This document shows, in pieces, positions 13,201 to 30,433 of a stretch of 64,000 bases of DNA. The notes under the pieces were generated by a model, which was not told the origin of the DNA, made no database searches, and was given only the letters and a program-made list of their open reading frames with translations. A program made the position numbers and the translations under genes. Source of the DNA: Closterium sp. NIES-65 (lineage: Eukaryota > Streptophyta > Zygnematophyceae > Desmidiales > Closteriaceae); the NCBI GenBank assembly GCA_948144175.1, contig CANXME010002003.1:569684-633683 (forward strand), read 5' to 3'. Within the stretch, counting starts at the first letter, position 1. Each line of letters starts with the position of its first letter.

Positions 13201-14776
13201 AGGGGATGGGGATGGGGATGGGGATGGGGCAGTGATAAGGGAAGCAGCGGGAGGAGGGGAAAGAAATAGGATGAAGGACAGGGAAAGAGAATTAGACAAG
13301 GAGAGGGGAAGGAGTATGGACAGAGGAAGGAGCCGGGACAGGGAGCAGGAAAGAGAGAAGGACAGAGACAGGGACAGGGGCAGGGATAGGGACAGTGATA
13401 GATATAGAGGCAGGGATAGAGGTATAGATAGAGATAGAGATAGGGCAAGAGACAGAGAAATGCAGAGGGGAAGGGACAGTGAAAGGGAAAGAGTTAAAGC
13501 TAGGGAAGGGAGCAGGGAGAGGGAGCCTGGCAGGGTACCAGAGCAAAGGGAGCAAAGAGTGAGACCAGTGTTTGACATTCCAGAGGTGGTAAAGGATCTG
13601 AGGACGAATGTGTGGATTCAGAACGGTGAGAAGGGGTTCTTTATGTGGTGTGTGAAGAGGGAAGGTGATCGGAGACACGGATTGAGTGGGGTGAAGAGGG
13701 AGGCTGAGAGACGGAGGAGGGAGATGAGGATGAGAGAGGGGAGAGGAGGGGAGGGGGTGAAGGAGGTAGATAGGGATAAGGCTAAAGAGCATGAGAGGGC
13801 AAGGGAGAAGGAAAGGGATAAGACAAGGGAGAAGGAAAAGGAGAAGGAAAAGGAGAAGGAAAGAGAGAGGGTTCGGGATAGGGAACGAGATAGGGAAAAG
13901 GAGAGGATGCGGGATAGGAGTAGGTCGGGTTCAAGGGACAGAGGGAGAGAGCAGCACCAGCAGCACAACCAGCACCACCACAAGCAGCAGCAGCAGCAGC
14001 AGGGGCACCAACAGCAAATACATCGAGGCGCTTCGACCCGTGATGCCCCTTCCAAGTGGGCTAATCTGGTCGAGAAAAGCAAAGCCACTGTTGCTGGTGC
14101 TAGTGCTGGTGCGGCTGCTGGTGCGGCTGCTGGTGCTGGTGGTGCTGCTGGTTCCGCTGGTGCTGCAGCAACAAGAACACCAACAGCAGCACCACCGCTG
14201 TCAGCAGCAGAGACTCGCAAGCGGCAGAGGGAAGAAGCAGCAGCAGAGATGCCAGCTGGCAGCCTGCTACAGTCCAAAAGAGCCCACCGGGCCAGCTCCC
14301 CTGGGGATTGTGGGCTTGACTGGGGGGGTGTGGTTGGGGGGAAGAGAGGAGGCGGGGGTGGAGGAGGGGGGGAGAGAGGGGGAGGGGGTGGGGGAGGATT
14401 AGGGGGAATGGAAAGGGAGAGTGGTTTGGACTGGGGGGGTGGGGCTGGGTTGGAGAGGGGTAGGAGTGCAGGTATTAAGCAAATGCCCGCCGAGCCTGTG
14501 CCATTGGTTCGGGCCACACGTCCCTCGAGCGTCAGCACGAGACCCGGGATGGCAGGAGCAGGAGGCTTGGGAGGAAGAGTAGGGCCCAGCAGCAGCAGAG
14601 AACAGTATCATCGCTCTTCCCTGCAGCAGCAGCAGCAGTCGCGAGCAGCAAGGGCAGGATCATCCTTTGTGGATCAAATCCTATCTGGAGTTGCTGATGT
14701 CAGCCGGGCGCAGGTGATTGGTCAGAGTATCCCTGACAATGATGATGATGCTGACGTGGCACGAGGAATAGGATGA
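1212..14776 (+). CDS. SEN1/senataxin-like SF1 RNA-DNA helicase (multi-exon, 5' end not in window)
   Basis: A UPF1/SEN1-type superfamily 1B helicase, expected to unwind RNA:DNA hybrids in the nucleus. The helicase motifs are intact: Walker A GPPGTGKT at 7758-7781; the Ia-like motif with AQSNAAVDEI near 8213-8243; Walker B VIDEAAQAL near 9334-9360; GDPKQLP at 9918-9938; QYRMNP near 10040-10056; TVDGFQGRE near 11990-12018; and NVALTRARKALWIVG at 12199-12243. Upstream of the ATPase core, the SEN1-typical segments LDDWFWKIL (about 5810-5836) and PLVLEEFKAQLRRSYEDAV (about 5956-6015) identify the family. Likely main exons are 1468-1580, 1972-2111, 2884-3268, 3490-6366, 7075-9417, 9917-10374, one or more of the 10418-11194 set, and 11862-14776. 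The true start is uncertain: the first visible exon is VSDDPPLTEQLSAIRQR at about 1207-1258, and earlier exons may lie off the window. The coding region contains low-complexity Ala, Gly and Glu tracts. Some exon boundaries are my reading of GT-AG signals only. Confidence 0.85.
1640..1749. repeat. 20-bp palindrome between 45-bp direct repeats
   Basis: The perfect palindrome CTTTTGAGGCGCCTCAAAAG lies at 1683-1702. It separates two identical 45-bp copies of intron sequence, 1640-1684 and 1705-1749. The same palindrome recurs at 17756-17775. The arrangement repeat-palindrome-repeat matches several other loci in the window. Confidence 0.9.
1821..2219 (+). repeat. Duplicated helicase exons (NRDMARELL...)
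   Basis: An exon beginning with NRDMARELLTSLCRDHRID is present twice. The copy at 1824-1905 decays into intron; the copy at about 1972-2111 runs on to a GTGAGA donor. A further partial echo of its 3' end (QAFVKAGTLV) lies at about 2187-2219 with its own GTAAGA donor. I take the second copy as the functional exon. Confidence 0.7.
2308..2375. mobile_element. 46-bp perfect palindrome flanked by an 11-bp duplication
   Basis: Positions 2319-2364 form a perfect 46-bp palindrome, beginning TG and ending CA, centre GAGACGTCTC. It is bounded exactly by the 11-bp direct repeat CGTTGATGACT at 2308-2318 and 2365-2375. The palindrome is closely related to the one in the 89-bp array at 1-1256. The exact tiling of repeat and palindrome looks like a target-site duplication made by insertion. 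No known element class this short is recognised. Confidence 0.8.
2394..2806 (+). repeat. Three copies of a helicase exon (LSLDPTGKQASIIQ...)
   Basis: The exon encoding LSLDPTGKQASIIQGLLFY occurs at about 2396-2455 (degenerate), 2570-2645 and 2722-2802. Each copy is preceded by a CAG acceptor. The first copy has lost the reading frame; the third leads toward the next exon. This is local exon duplication with decay of the extra copies. Confidence 0.75.
4690..4806 (+). repeat. Poly-glutamate coding tract (GAG/GAA)
   Basis: A run of GAG/GAA codons inside the large helicase exon encodes roughly 35 nearly uninterrupted acidic residues. It lies in the poorly conserved region between the N-terminal helical part and the conserved LDDWFW segment. 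Confidence 0.9.
6366..7074 (+). repeat. Degenerate copies of helicase exon ends and the next exon
   Basis: After the donor near 6367, the exon end (ENDLVLLTRKVPDHA) is repeated at about 6426-6565 and 6600-6690, each copy progressively altered. The next exon (ERREYERESRAMVIQLRLFL) is also present twice. The copy at 6775-6973 runs into a stop. The copy at 7075 onward continues into the ATPase exon and is the likely functional one. Confidence 0.75.
7662..7721 (+). repeat. (GGT)n poly-glycine tract
   Basis: A microsatellite of GGT codons, about 19 glycines, lies just upstream of the Walker A motif in the same exon. Confidence 0.9.
9610..9830 (+). pseudogene. Two decayed copies of the GDPKQLP exon start
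   Basis: Sequences resembling the start of the exon at 9917 lie at 9618-9690 and 9749-9826, each preceded by a CACCAG acceptor. The first reads EDPNQVPATVLSRT; the second contains an in-frame TAG just after its acceptor. Both are decayed exon copies left in the intron; the intact exon follows at 9917. Confidence 0.75.
10375..11194 (+). repeat. Tandem exon array: four 205-bp units (43-nt intron plus 162-nt exon)
   Basis: GTGAGT donors recur exactly every 205 bp at 10375, 10580, 10785, 10990 and 11195. Each unit is a 43-nt intron, ending in tgcacag, and a 162-nt exon (10418-10579, 10623-10784, 10828-10989, 11033-11194). The exon is 54 codons and begins and ends in the same phase as the parent exon end at 10374. 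The encoded segment contains PLLPYGVFDVEDGVER and SLCNEGEATAALELY. Any number of copies can therefore be included without breaking the frame into the exon at 11862. Confidence 0.85.
11195..11640 (+). pseudogene. Decayed further copies of the 162-nt exon
   Basis: Three more increasingly degraded copies end at about 11360 (donor GTATGT), 11523 (donor GTAAGA) and 11621 (GTAAAT). Internal deletions break the frame in the later ones. They extend the tandem exon array and show a gradient of decay toward the next intact exon. Confidence 0.65.
12712..12916 (+). repeat. 18-bp coding minisatellite (AEAKAV)n
   Basis: Tandem copies of an 18-bp unit encode about 11 repeats of AEAKAV or close variants in the C-terminal tail of the helicase. 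The tail from about 12340 to 14070 is dominated by Arg/Glu and Arg/Asp dipeptides, likely disordered or coiled-coil. Confidence 0.9.
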
Positions 14777-14987
14777 TGTGGCGAAATCCTGCCGAATGGA
14801 ACCCATTGGAAATAATGTGGCGAAATCGGGCACCTATACAGGAAAGTACATCCAAGGGTGTTGGCTTATCCCGTGGGTGGAAAGGAGGTGACGGATTGAC
14901 TTACGGTAATTTGGTGTGGGTGGGTGGACTTCTTGTTTATGCAAAGGCTTGATAGAAGTTAAAGCCCGAGGTCAGCATGGTAAAATA
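14777..14987. other. 3' flank of the helicase gene
   Basis: No gene or clear signal seen. A short direct repeat (gatgtggcgaaatc / aatgtggcgaaatc) occurs at about 14773-14830. Confidence 0.5.
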
Positions 14988-15491
14988 TCAAGTTATGTGG
15001 GTTTGAAATGGTGTTGGCGAAACCTTGAAAACAAGAATTTCGGCAAAGTCCGTGTAGCGAGAAAAAGATGGGTTGACGAAGGGGAAAGGAGTCTCGCCAA
15101 ACGTGACGTGATGGTGAACGATACTGTTCAGCTTTGCAAAGCAAAGAGCTGCGACTGGAATGAGTGTCGCTAGGGTTGTTGGCCAGCCAATCAGGATCAA
15201 GTAGGGGAGAATGTCCTCGCAGAAGGAAACACCACGATCGAACAAGCTAACCACTTCACGTGTGAAATAATCGCAGTAGCTAAGGGCGTGTCCAGTTCGC
15301 TCATTTCGGGATTTTTCGTGCCAGCGCACGTATCGAGGTTCAAAAATGACTACCGTACCTAAAAACGAATGCATTGTGAGTGGAGTCCAACCATCCTGTA
15401 ATTTCAGAAGCGCGGACACATTCCCCGCCACACGAATCAACAGTGCTCTGACCACGTTGAAAACGAGGTAACAGTTTCCCTCGTCAATCAT
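14988..15491 (-). CDS. Hypothetical protein or exon, unrecognised
   Basis: An open frame of about 167 codons from the first ATG at 15491; the frame is open to 15545, but without an earlier ATG. The protein has a mixed, protein-like composition unlike the low-complexity shadow frames nearby. It includes a hydrophobic stretch ILPYLILIGWPTTLATLIPV that could be a membrane segment, and a DGWTPL motif recalling ankyrin repeats, though one motif is not enough to claim the fold. No family is recognised. It may be one exon of a larger minus-strand gene extending to about 16000. Confidence 0.3.
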   Translation of the reverse strand: MIDEGNCYLVFNVVRALLIRVAGNVSALLKLQDGWTPLTMHSFLGTVVIFEPRYVRWHEKSRNERTGHALSYCDYFTREVVSLFDRGVSFCEDILPYLILIGWPTTLATLIPVAALCFAKLNSIVHHHVTFGETPFPFVNPSFSRYTDFAEILVFKVSPTPFQTHIT

Positions 15492-16299
15492 AGCTTGAAA
15501 ATTTTTGTGCAGGCGCAGGGGGCGCTGGCGAGTAGAGCGAACCACTGACGAAATCGTGCAAGCGATACAAGGGAAACGAACTGTAGTGGCCAGGACGCGG
15601 TGCTGTACCCTTGTTCGCGTCCCTGCTGATTCCAGTAACGTGAGTCAGACGACTCTAGGTACGTGCATGGGGCGTGCCGTCTTGCGAACAGAAGCTGATT
15701 GTGTCCGCTGGACACGTTCAATAAAGGGTTACCACAAAAAATGTGGTAACTGAGGGGGTTTATGAACAGTAAATGTACGAGCTGGACCCCCCCTAACCAC
15801 AACAGAGAGTTCAAACATAGGTGACGTGCCAGAACTTGTACATGTGGGGTCGATGGAAGGAGTGTTGATAAGAGGGCGAAACAGCGCGATATGGGAGTTC
15901 TGCGACGACTCGACACGAAGACCGCGGAAGGCGGAGAGGGAGGGGAGAGGCGGAAGAAAAATTGCGTGGGCGGGAGAAATCGGTTCTGATTGCGCGATGG
16001 GAGAGCTGTCCGCTGGCGCAACTTGCGGCAGACGCAACACCGGATGGCGGGGGAGAGGAGCAGATACTGGGGGTGGAGGGGGAAAAGGGGGGAAAGAAAA
16101 TCGGAGGCTTGGCGTGCGACAGGAGAGATGCTCCGCTTGTGACGTGATCTGCGGCAGGCGCATTGGCGCGCTGCCGCTCCTCATCGCGCAGGCGTGCGCT
16201 GCTCACGGATATAGCGGAATAACGCACGGAAGGGGAAAACGCGCGGAAGGGGATGAGGCACGGGAAGGGATGACGAGGAAAGAGATGAGGCGCGAATTC

Positions 16300-16655
16300 C
16301 CTGATTCCCCTCCTTTCCCCCCTTACTTCGCCTCCTTTCCTCCCTTGCTTCCCCTCCTTTCCCCCCCTGCTTCCCCTCCTTTCCACTCCTGCTTCCCCTC
16401 CTTTCCTCCCCTGATTGCCCTCCTTTCCCCCCTTCCTTCTCCTTTCCCCCCTTCCTTCTCCTCCTTTCCCCCCTTGCTTCCCCTCCTTTAATTCCCTGCT
16501 TCCCCTCCTTTAATTCCCTGCTTCCCCTCCTTTGCCCGCTTGCGTCCCCTCCTTTCCCTCCCTGCTCCCTCTTTTCCCTCCCTGCTCCCTCTCCTTTCCC
16601 CCCTTGCTTGCCGTCCTTTCCCCCCCTGCCCCCCCTCCTTTCCCCACTTCCTGCT
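16300..16655. repeat. Pyrimidine-rich degenerate tandem repeat
   Basis: About 350 bp of nearly pure C/T on the plus strand, built from irregular units such as cttcccctcctttcccccc. No coding potential. Purine:pyrimidine mirror tracts of this type can adopt triplex (H-DNA) structures. The remainder of 15492-17227 shows no supported gene. Confidence 0.8.
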
Positions 16656-17227
16656 CGTGGCTTAGAGAGTAATATGAGAGCAGTGGACTTCTATTAGCTC
16701 GTGGCTTAGGTTGCAGTGGCAGGTATATCCTCTATGGCATGCCATCATTCATTTCATTTTTTGTCGTTGATGCAAAAGGATAATATAGTGAGTGGTAGGG
16801 AAGTTGCCATGGTTAATGCACACTGGTCCTTGTACACAGTGTCTCTGCAGTGAAACATACCATATTGTACAGCACACGTATACTTTCAGGCACTCAAGAA
16901 CAATATTAGTTACACCACACAACTTGCTAGGCATATGGATGCATCGCAGTACAGCTTGATGCTGTGCTGGGATGGGATGGGCTGGGCTCGGTAAGGAGAG
17001 GTAAGAACGGATTGGATGGAATGCGATGGTTGAGATGGTTGGAATGGTTTGAAAGCGGTTGGAATCGATTGGGAAGGGTTGGGTGGTTGGGAGTGGGTTG
17101 ACATGCACTGCTCTTTCTCCGGCCTAGTACCATCTAATTCTCACTAGGGAGTTCTCTCCTGCGCTTGCACATGTACATATGTGCACTAGGTGGCCAGCGT
17201 TTTCCCTTCCAGTTTGGCAGCAGCGAG

Positions 17228-22302
<5,075 letters not shown>

Positions 22303-23661
22303 TGTCGTTCGGAAGCGAGTCCGCTGGAAGCGAGGGGGAAAATATTTCGGTGAAAACGGCAGAAGAAACCGATGTGCCTGGTTTGAAACAGCTGATACCA
22401 GCTTGCTTCAGCTGCAGAAACGCAAGCGACCGCGGCTCCTGAGAGATAACAGAGAGCCTGCAAATGTCCTTAGAAGCAGTCCCCACAGAAATTAGAAATG
22501 GAGGAGAAGCTGAGGAAAAATAGGAATGGAAATCTCGAGGTTGAAGCAGCAACAGGTTGGAATGGGGCTGACCCTCGAGCTGTGTTCCGCCTTCCTGTCA
22601 GCTGCCACTATTTCTGGTGCTTAGTTTGTTTTCAGTATAAATTTCCCTGACTTTGTGGGTTACAAGCAGACAGTTGACCTAAGAATGTCTCTGAGGTAAG
22701 ATTCGCCCTCCGAGAACTATGACACCACACAAACTGTACGGAAGTCGGATGGGAGTGGAGGTCCATCCGCACCACATCCCTTCGCCGCGTGGCACTCGTG
22801 CCATTTGTGTCCGAGCCTGATCGGCCTTGGATCACAAACTTCGTCCACGTCAGTCGATGCCCCGCGTCCGATTCTCGCACTTATGCATCCCCCCCAAAAC
22901 GGGAGCTGCTTCTGGAAGGCCCACAGAAGGTGTCGGTTCAGTGCGTCAGTCCACGTCATCCTTCGGCCAGCGCGAGGCGCGACAATCTGGCTTGGTGCAG
23001 GTATGGCATCCACCCATTGAGGTGCGGCAAGATACCAAAAGCAGGTATAATTAAATCGAGGATGTTCAAACAACCGCAAACTCGTTAGTGGGGCAAGGTA
23101 CACTTCAGAAAACTACCTTGTGTGTTCAACTCTTTCAAACTGCTCTCTAGTGCTGATGACAGCAAACTTATTCACACAATTAAGTTGGCAGAACGCGAAT
23201 AGCACATAACAAACACGCTAGGATTAATTGTGCTAAGTTTATACTATTTTATATAGCTGAATTGTGTGACACGTTTCACTCTAATCACCAGAACATAAAT
23301 ATGAATTTTTAAGTGTGTAACACTTTCTAAAAATGTGTATTGTGAAAGCGCAGCTGACTGTATCATAGCAAGGCAACGGCAAATTACAATTCGCCGAGTA
23401 CATGACGAGGGTTGGAGGCCATTTTGCCTCCACCCACGTCTTCATTTGGAACTTGCAGTTCCACTCCCCACCCACCCACCCTAGTCGTATACGAAGCTTG
23501 TACCGTATAATCTATAGATGGACGAGAATGTTGTAATTACTGCAATTGTAATGAAGCACGATGCCTTTGCAAGAACAGAAAGCAAGCTTTCTCAATTCAA
23601 TGCTAACAATAAACCAAATGTTTGGTCCTGCCTAGGATGGGAGAAGCGGGCGGGACATTGC
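22303..23661. other. Intergenic region upstream of NTRC, downstream of PSA2-like gene
   Basis: No recognised gene. A minus-strand open frame at 22717-23103 (about 128 codons) is not low-complexity, but it matches no family I know and has no supporting splice context. The AT-rich part at 23150-23330 is plain non-coding. Confidence 0.5.
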
Positions 23662-26040
<2,379 letters not shown>

Positions 26041-26567
26041 GCTCCGATGCCACGTGTGAAATGGTAACGAAACTGCTGATAACGCAGTTGTTTGGCAAGC
26101 TTAGAGACCCTGACAGTAGGAGTGCACGGGCACGGCTGTGACTAACGCGTCCGTTTCGCCGAGAAACGTCGTCCCCCTGGCTCGGCTGACAAATAAGCGG
26201 CTTGCTTAATTCCCCCAAGCGGATAAAGAGAGTGAACTGGAGTTTCAAATCTCGATGTTGTCGAGGGTGTTTGGCGTGTCTTTTACCAAGTCATGAACCA
26301 CGGTTATGTCTGGTGCGTCTAGTTTCAAAAAGGTGAAGGTAACATGCGCTTCTAACCGTACGAAAACCTACTGCAATGCACTCGACTGTTTTTCCACCAC
26401 ATCATGCTCTGGTGGAAAAACATGACGGTGGGGATGTATTGTCGCGTGGCAGTTCCCTGCTGACATGCCAGCATCGGACAACGCCACGCAAGCAGCAGGT
26501 TCCGAGGACTGTGGAAACGTGGGTCATGCGCGATTGCGCTAACACAAACGACCGAAGCCCTACGATA
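26041..26567. other. 5' flank of the PSA2-like gene
   Basis: About 530 bp without a supported gene. It should contain the PSA2-like promoter; no element could be assigned with confidence. Confidence 0.5.
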
Positions 26568-26572
26568 TAAAC

Positions 26573-26899
26573 TGTTACGGGTGCAATGAATCGAGGTAGC
26601 GAGAATTGCACTAAGGTGTCAAACGAGTACAAAATGTGAGCGAAGGCATGAGCGAACATTTATACGCGAAACATGCAAAACGGTAACGCGGTGCGTGCGA
26701 GCTTGCTAGTGCTACGCTGGAGCGAGGCTCGGGCTAGTCCCGAAGCGTAGGCCGATACGGCCATGCCAGCAGTGCGAGGTTTGGTAAAACAGTGCGCGCG
26801 AAGTCGGCGAAGTTCCGTTAGCAGTAACGGGCGAACAATCGGCTGTTGCTGTACGCGATGTAGTCGGCTCCGTAAGGAATGCCGAGAAAATTCCTTACA
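26573..26899 (-). repeat. 3' LTR of the chromovirus
   Basis: 327 bp, TG...CA, identical by eye to the 5' LTR. Its inner edge adjoins a G-rich polypurine tract on the minus strand (26900-26915). Confidence 0.95.
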
Positions 26900-26915
26900 C
26901 TACCCCCCCCCCTCA
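26900..26915 (-). promoter_or_regulatory. Polypurine tract
   Basis: On the minus strand a run of about ten G preceded by A/G lies directly upstream of the 3' LTR, the expected plus-strand primer for reverse transcription. Confidence 0.75.
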
Positions 26916-26929
26916 AGAAGCCCCCTCCG

Positions 26930-29900
26930 CTACGCGAGTGCGTGTATATCGCGGAATCCCCGGCTCCTCAGGTACACTTGCAGGGCAGGGTGATTTTCGA
27001 TGTTGCTCAGGGGCACCCAGCTATCTTCAGTTGGCGTGCGGTCTTTCCAGCGAACGAGGAATTCAATCCTCCTGATTCCCGTGGGGTGGCGGATCCGATG
27101 GCTCAGAATTTTTTCGGGCTCGATGATCGGCTCTGATGCAGGGCGAGTCATTGATTGTGGCCGGTGACGCGGCAGTTGACTTGTGGTCGGGATGTATGGG
27201 CGAAGTAGGCTGACGTGGAACGAAGGGCTGATGTACCAGTCGGTTGGCAACAGTAGGTGTGCGGTGACGGGTGTGATCATGTGACTGATTTGGAATGGTC
27301 CACAGTAGCGTGGTCGTAATTTTGGCACGTCGGGCAGTCGCAGATTTTGCGTGTCGAGTAGCACGTAATCTCCAGATTGATACGTGACGGGGCGGCGGTG
27401 GCGATCAGCGTTGCGCTTAGCGATGACGTTGGCCTTTTTTATTGCTTCGGCGGCTCTGGCGCGGGCAGCTTGCAGGATTTCGGCGAATTGTTGTGCGCGT
27501 GGCGTTGGGTTGTCCGGACTCGGCGTCATGGGCACTGCGGGGTTCTGCCCATAGTTCAGGTAGAACGGGGACTGCTGCGTCGTGGCTGATGTGGCGTTGT
27601 TGTACGCGAACTCGATCAGCGGCAGCTGCTGCTCCCAGGTCGTGGGGTCGTCGCACGTGGCACGAATCAACTGCTCCACCGTCTGATTCGTCCGCTCCGT
27701 TTGGCCGTCGGTCTCGGGGTGGTACGACGAACTGAACTGTAGCCTGGTCCCGAACTGCTCCCAGAGGTTCTTCCAGAAGTTGCTGGTAAATTTCGTGTCC
27801 CTGTCGCTGATAATTGCTGCTGGTATCCTGTGCAGGCGAACAACGGCTGCGATGAACAGGCGAGCGGTCTCCTCGGCTGAGATCGACTTTTTGCACGCAG
27901 CGAAGTGTGCCATCTTCGTCAGCCTATCCACGACGACCATCACCGCGTCGTTACCCCCAGGGTTCGATGGTAACCCTGTGACGAAGTCCATGGTTACTTG
28001 CTGCCAGGCGCGTTCGGGCGGTGGGATCGGCTGCAATTGGCCCGCCTTCCGCTTCCTTGAACTCTTCATCACCTGACAGGTCGGGCACGAGCCCACGTGC
28101 TGCTGTACGTCGGTCAACAGCTCCGGCCAGTAATAGTACCGCTGCAGTTGCTGTCGCGTTTTTTCTACCCCGAAATGTCCCGAGGTAATCCCGTCGTGTG
28201 CCTCCTGTAGTAGCAGATCCCTCAGTAGTGAGTACGCGGGTACCCAAATGCGGTTGGTGCCTGCTTTTACGTAATAGACTCCTTTTGCTTCTGCCAGTTG
28301 CTGTGAATTTCCGGTCGTGAAAAATGGGTCGGTGCGGTATCCATGGGTGAATAGGCCAGTTAAAAGCGGGTTGGTCTGGGCGAGTAGGATGGCATGGAGT
28401 TGGGCGGTAGGGCGGGTGAGAGCGTCGGCGATGTTGGATTCACCCTTTTTGTACGTAACGGTGTAGTGAAAATTGGACTCGAGATAGTCCAACCAGCGAA
28501 TCTGTCGTGGGTTGAGATTCGGTTGGGCGCGAAGATACTGTAGCGAGCGGTGGTCTGTCCGTATTGTCACGTCGGCGCCAGTCAGGTAACATCGCCAAAC
28601 TTTGAACGCGTGCACGATCGCTAGCATCTCGCGGTCGTGTATCGGGTAGTTACGTTCGGGCGGGTGTAACTTGCGGGACTCGTATGCGATTGGCTGGAGG
28701 CCGTTCCCGAAATCCTGCAACAGTACTGCTCCCACAGCGATGTCACTTGCGTCGGTGACGAGCTCAAACGGACGGTGGGGATCTGCAATGTGAAGGACGG
28801 GTGGGGAGCACAAAATATTTTTGAGGGCCGAGAAGGCAGCTTGCTCTTTCTCCCCCCACGTGTACTCAACCCCCTTCCTCAGCAGGTCAGTCAACGGGGC
28901 AGTCAGCTTCGCCATGTCGGGGACGAACCGGCGCACGTAGTTGACGAACCCCAGGAAACTCTGCAACTCGGTCAAGTTGGTCGGCGCGTGCCAAGCCTGA
29001 ATCGTCGCAATTTTCTTCGGGTCTATTTCCACTCCTGCAGCTGAAATAACATGTTCCAAAAACTCCAGGCGGTCCTGTAAAAACTCACACTTAGATGCTT
29101 TGGTCAGTAGGCGGTTCTCACTCAGGATTTTAAAAACTGCTTCGATGTCTTGTAAGTGCTGTGCTCTGTCAGGGCTGTAAATCAGTATGTCGTCCAGATA
29201 AACGATGACGCACTTATATAAAAGCGGGCGGAATGCTTCGTTCATGGTCATTTGGAAAGTGGCGGGGGCGTTGGTCAGTCCGAATGGCATGACGGTGTAT
29301 TCGAAGGATCCGTAGCGTGTTCGGAATGCGGTTTTAGGGCAGTCGGGTGGGTTGACGCGGATTTGGTGGTAGCCTCCCCGGAGGTCGATTTTCGAGAAAA
29401 CCCGGGCTGTGCGCAGTTGGTCGATAAGTTCGTCGGCTCGTGGGATGGGGTAACGGGATTTGATAGTAACCGTGTTCAGTGCCCTGTAGTCGATGCACAT
29501 GCGAAAACCCCCGTCCTTTTTCGGTGTGAACAGTATTGGTGCGGCGAAGGGCGACGAACTAGGGCGAATGAATTCCTTTTCGAGCAGGTAATCGAGCTGC
29601 TTCCTTAGTTCGTCTAGTTCGGGTTGGGTCAGTCGGAACTGTCGCTGTACTGTTGGCTGTGCCCCCGGTTCCAGTTCTATCCTGTGATCGTGCGGTCGCT
29701 GAGGTGGCAGTCCCGTCGGTAAGTCATCCGGGAAAATGTCACTGTACTCTTTTAACAGTGCCGCCAGGTCACTCGGTACGTCGGTCAGCAGTTTCTGTAA
29801 ATCGCCCCCCTTGTCTGCTGCCTCGGCTTCCCGAATGTCAACCGCGTACACGTCAGCTCCGGCCGCAACAGCGCGTTTCATCGTGATCGCGTTGACACGC

Positions 29901-30433
29901 ACCGACGAAGACTCAGGCGAGCCCCAGCGAGGTAAGGCGATGTTGTTACCGTTTACTCGCACGGTGCAGTCACCCGTCGTCCAGTCAATTCGCGGATTGT
30001 GTCGTCGCAGCCAATCACGCCCGAGTAAAATGTCGGTTCCGTCGAGGGTCGTTGCGAGCATTTCCTGACTAAACGTGAAGTTACCCCCGCATCGAATCCG
30101 AACTCGGTCTACGCGTTCCCGTATTGCCAGCGGCGTGCCGTCGACCAGTCGTGCGTCGATCTCAGGTAAGCATCGGTCCAGTGGCAGTCGCAGTTTGCGT
30201 GCTGTAGCTGTGTTAATGAGGCTGTGGCTGGCTCCCCCGTCTACGAAGATTTTAACTAAGTCCGTCCCAATTTTCCCACTGAGCAGTATAGGGCTATCTA
30301 CCGTGGTACCCTCCTTATTCGGCCGGGTGTGGTCGATTGCGTGAACCGGCACAATCACTCGGTGAGGGTCGGTTGGGTCGGGCGAGCGGCGTGACCTGTC
30401 AGTAGAGGGCCCGTCTGCTACTAACTTCCAGCG
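26930..30433 (-). CDS. pol: Pol polyprotein: protease, RT, RNase H, integrase, chromodomain
   Basis: Domains in order: protease FVDGGASHSLI (DGGA in place of the usual DSGA); reverse transcriptase with MPFGLTNAPATFQ and catalytic YLDDILIYS; RNase H TDASDIAVGAVLLQ; integrase HHCC finger (HDGITSGHFGVEKT ... CPTCQ) and a DDE core opening TMDFVTGLP; and a C-terminal chromodomain (EFLVRWKDRTPTEDSWVP). No stop or frameshift is seen. The pol frame has no ATG near its start and is open upstream through the gag end, so it is expected to be made by -1 frameshifting at 30433-30439; the start given is the first base after the slip. Confidence 0.95.
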   Translation of the reverse strand, partial: RWKLVADGPSTDRSRRSPDPTDPHRVIVPVHAIDHTRPNKEGTTVDSPILLSGKIGTDLVKIFVDGGASHSLINTATARKLRLPLDRCLPEIDARLVDGTPLAIRERVDRVRIRCGGNFTFSQEMLATTLDGTDILLGRDWLRRHNPRIDWTTGDCTVRVNGNNIALPRWGSPESSSVRVNAITMKRAVAAGADVYAVDIREAEAADKGGDLQKLLTDVPSDLAALLKEYSDIFPDDLPTGLPPQRPHDHRIELEPGAQPTVQRQFRLTQPELDELRKQLDYLLEKEFIRPSSSPFAAPILFTPKKDGGFRMCIDYRALNTVTIKSRYPIPRADELIDQLRTARVFSKIDLRGGYHQIRVNPPDCPKTAFRTRYGSFEYTVMPFGLTNAPATFQMTMNEAFRPLLYKCVIVYLDDILIYSPDRAQHLQDIEAVFKILSENRLLTKASKCEFLQDRLEFLEHVISAAGVEIDPKKIATIQAWHAPTNLTELQSFLGFVNYVRRFVPDMAKLTAPLTDLLRKGVEYTWGEKEQAAFSALKNILCSPPVLHIADPHRPFELVTDASDIAVGAVLLQDFGNGLQPIAYESRKLHPPERNYPIHDREMLAIVHAFKVWRCYLTGADVTIRTDHRSLQYLRAQPNLNPRQIRWLDYLESNFHYTVTYKKGESNIADALTRPTAQLHAILLAQTNPLLTGLFTHGYRTDPFFTTGNSQQLAEAKGVYYVKAGTNRIWVPAYSLLRDLLLQEAHDGITSGHFGVEKTRQQLQRYYYWPELLTDVQQHVGSCPTCQVMKSSRKRKAGQLQPIPPPERAWQQVTMDFVTGLPSNPGGNDAVMVVVDRLTKMAHFAACKKSISAEETARLFIAAVVRLHRIPAAIISDRDTKFTSNFWKNLWEQFGTRLQFSSSYHPETDGQTERTNQTVEQLIRATCDDPTTWEQQLPLIEFAYNNATSATTQQSPFYLNYGQNPAVPMTPSPDNPTPRAQQFAEILQAARARAAEAIKKANVIAKRNADRHRRPVTYQSGDYVLLDTQNLRLPDVPKLRPRYCGPFQISHMITPVTAHLLLPTDWYISPSFHVSLLRPYIPTTSQLPRHRPQSMTRPASEPIIEPEKILSHRIRHPTGIRRIEFLVRWKDRTPTEDSWVPLSNIENHPALQVYLRSRGFRDIHALA

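Noticed and set aside
22717..23103. Minus-strand ORF of about 128 codons upstream of NTRC
   Set aside because: Protein-like composition but no recognised domain, splice context or neighbour supporting it; left as an unassigned region.
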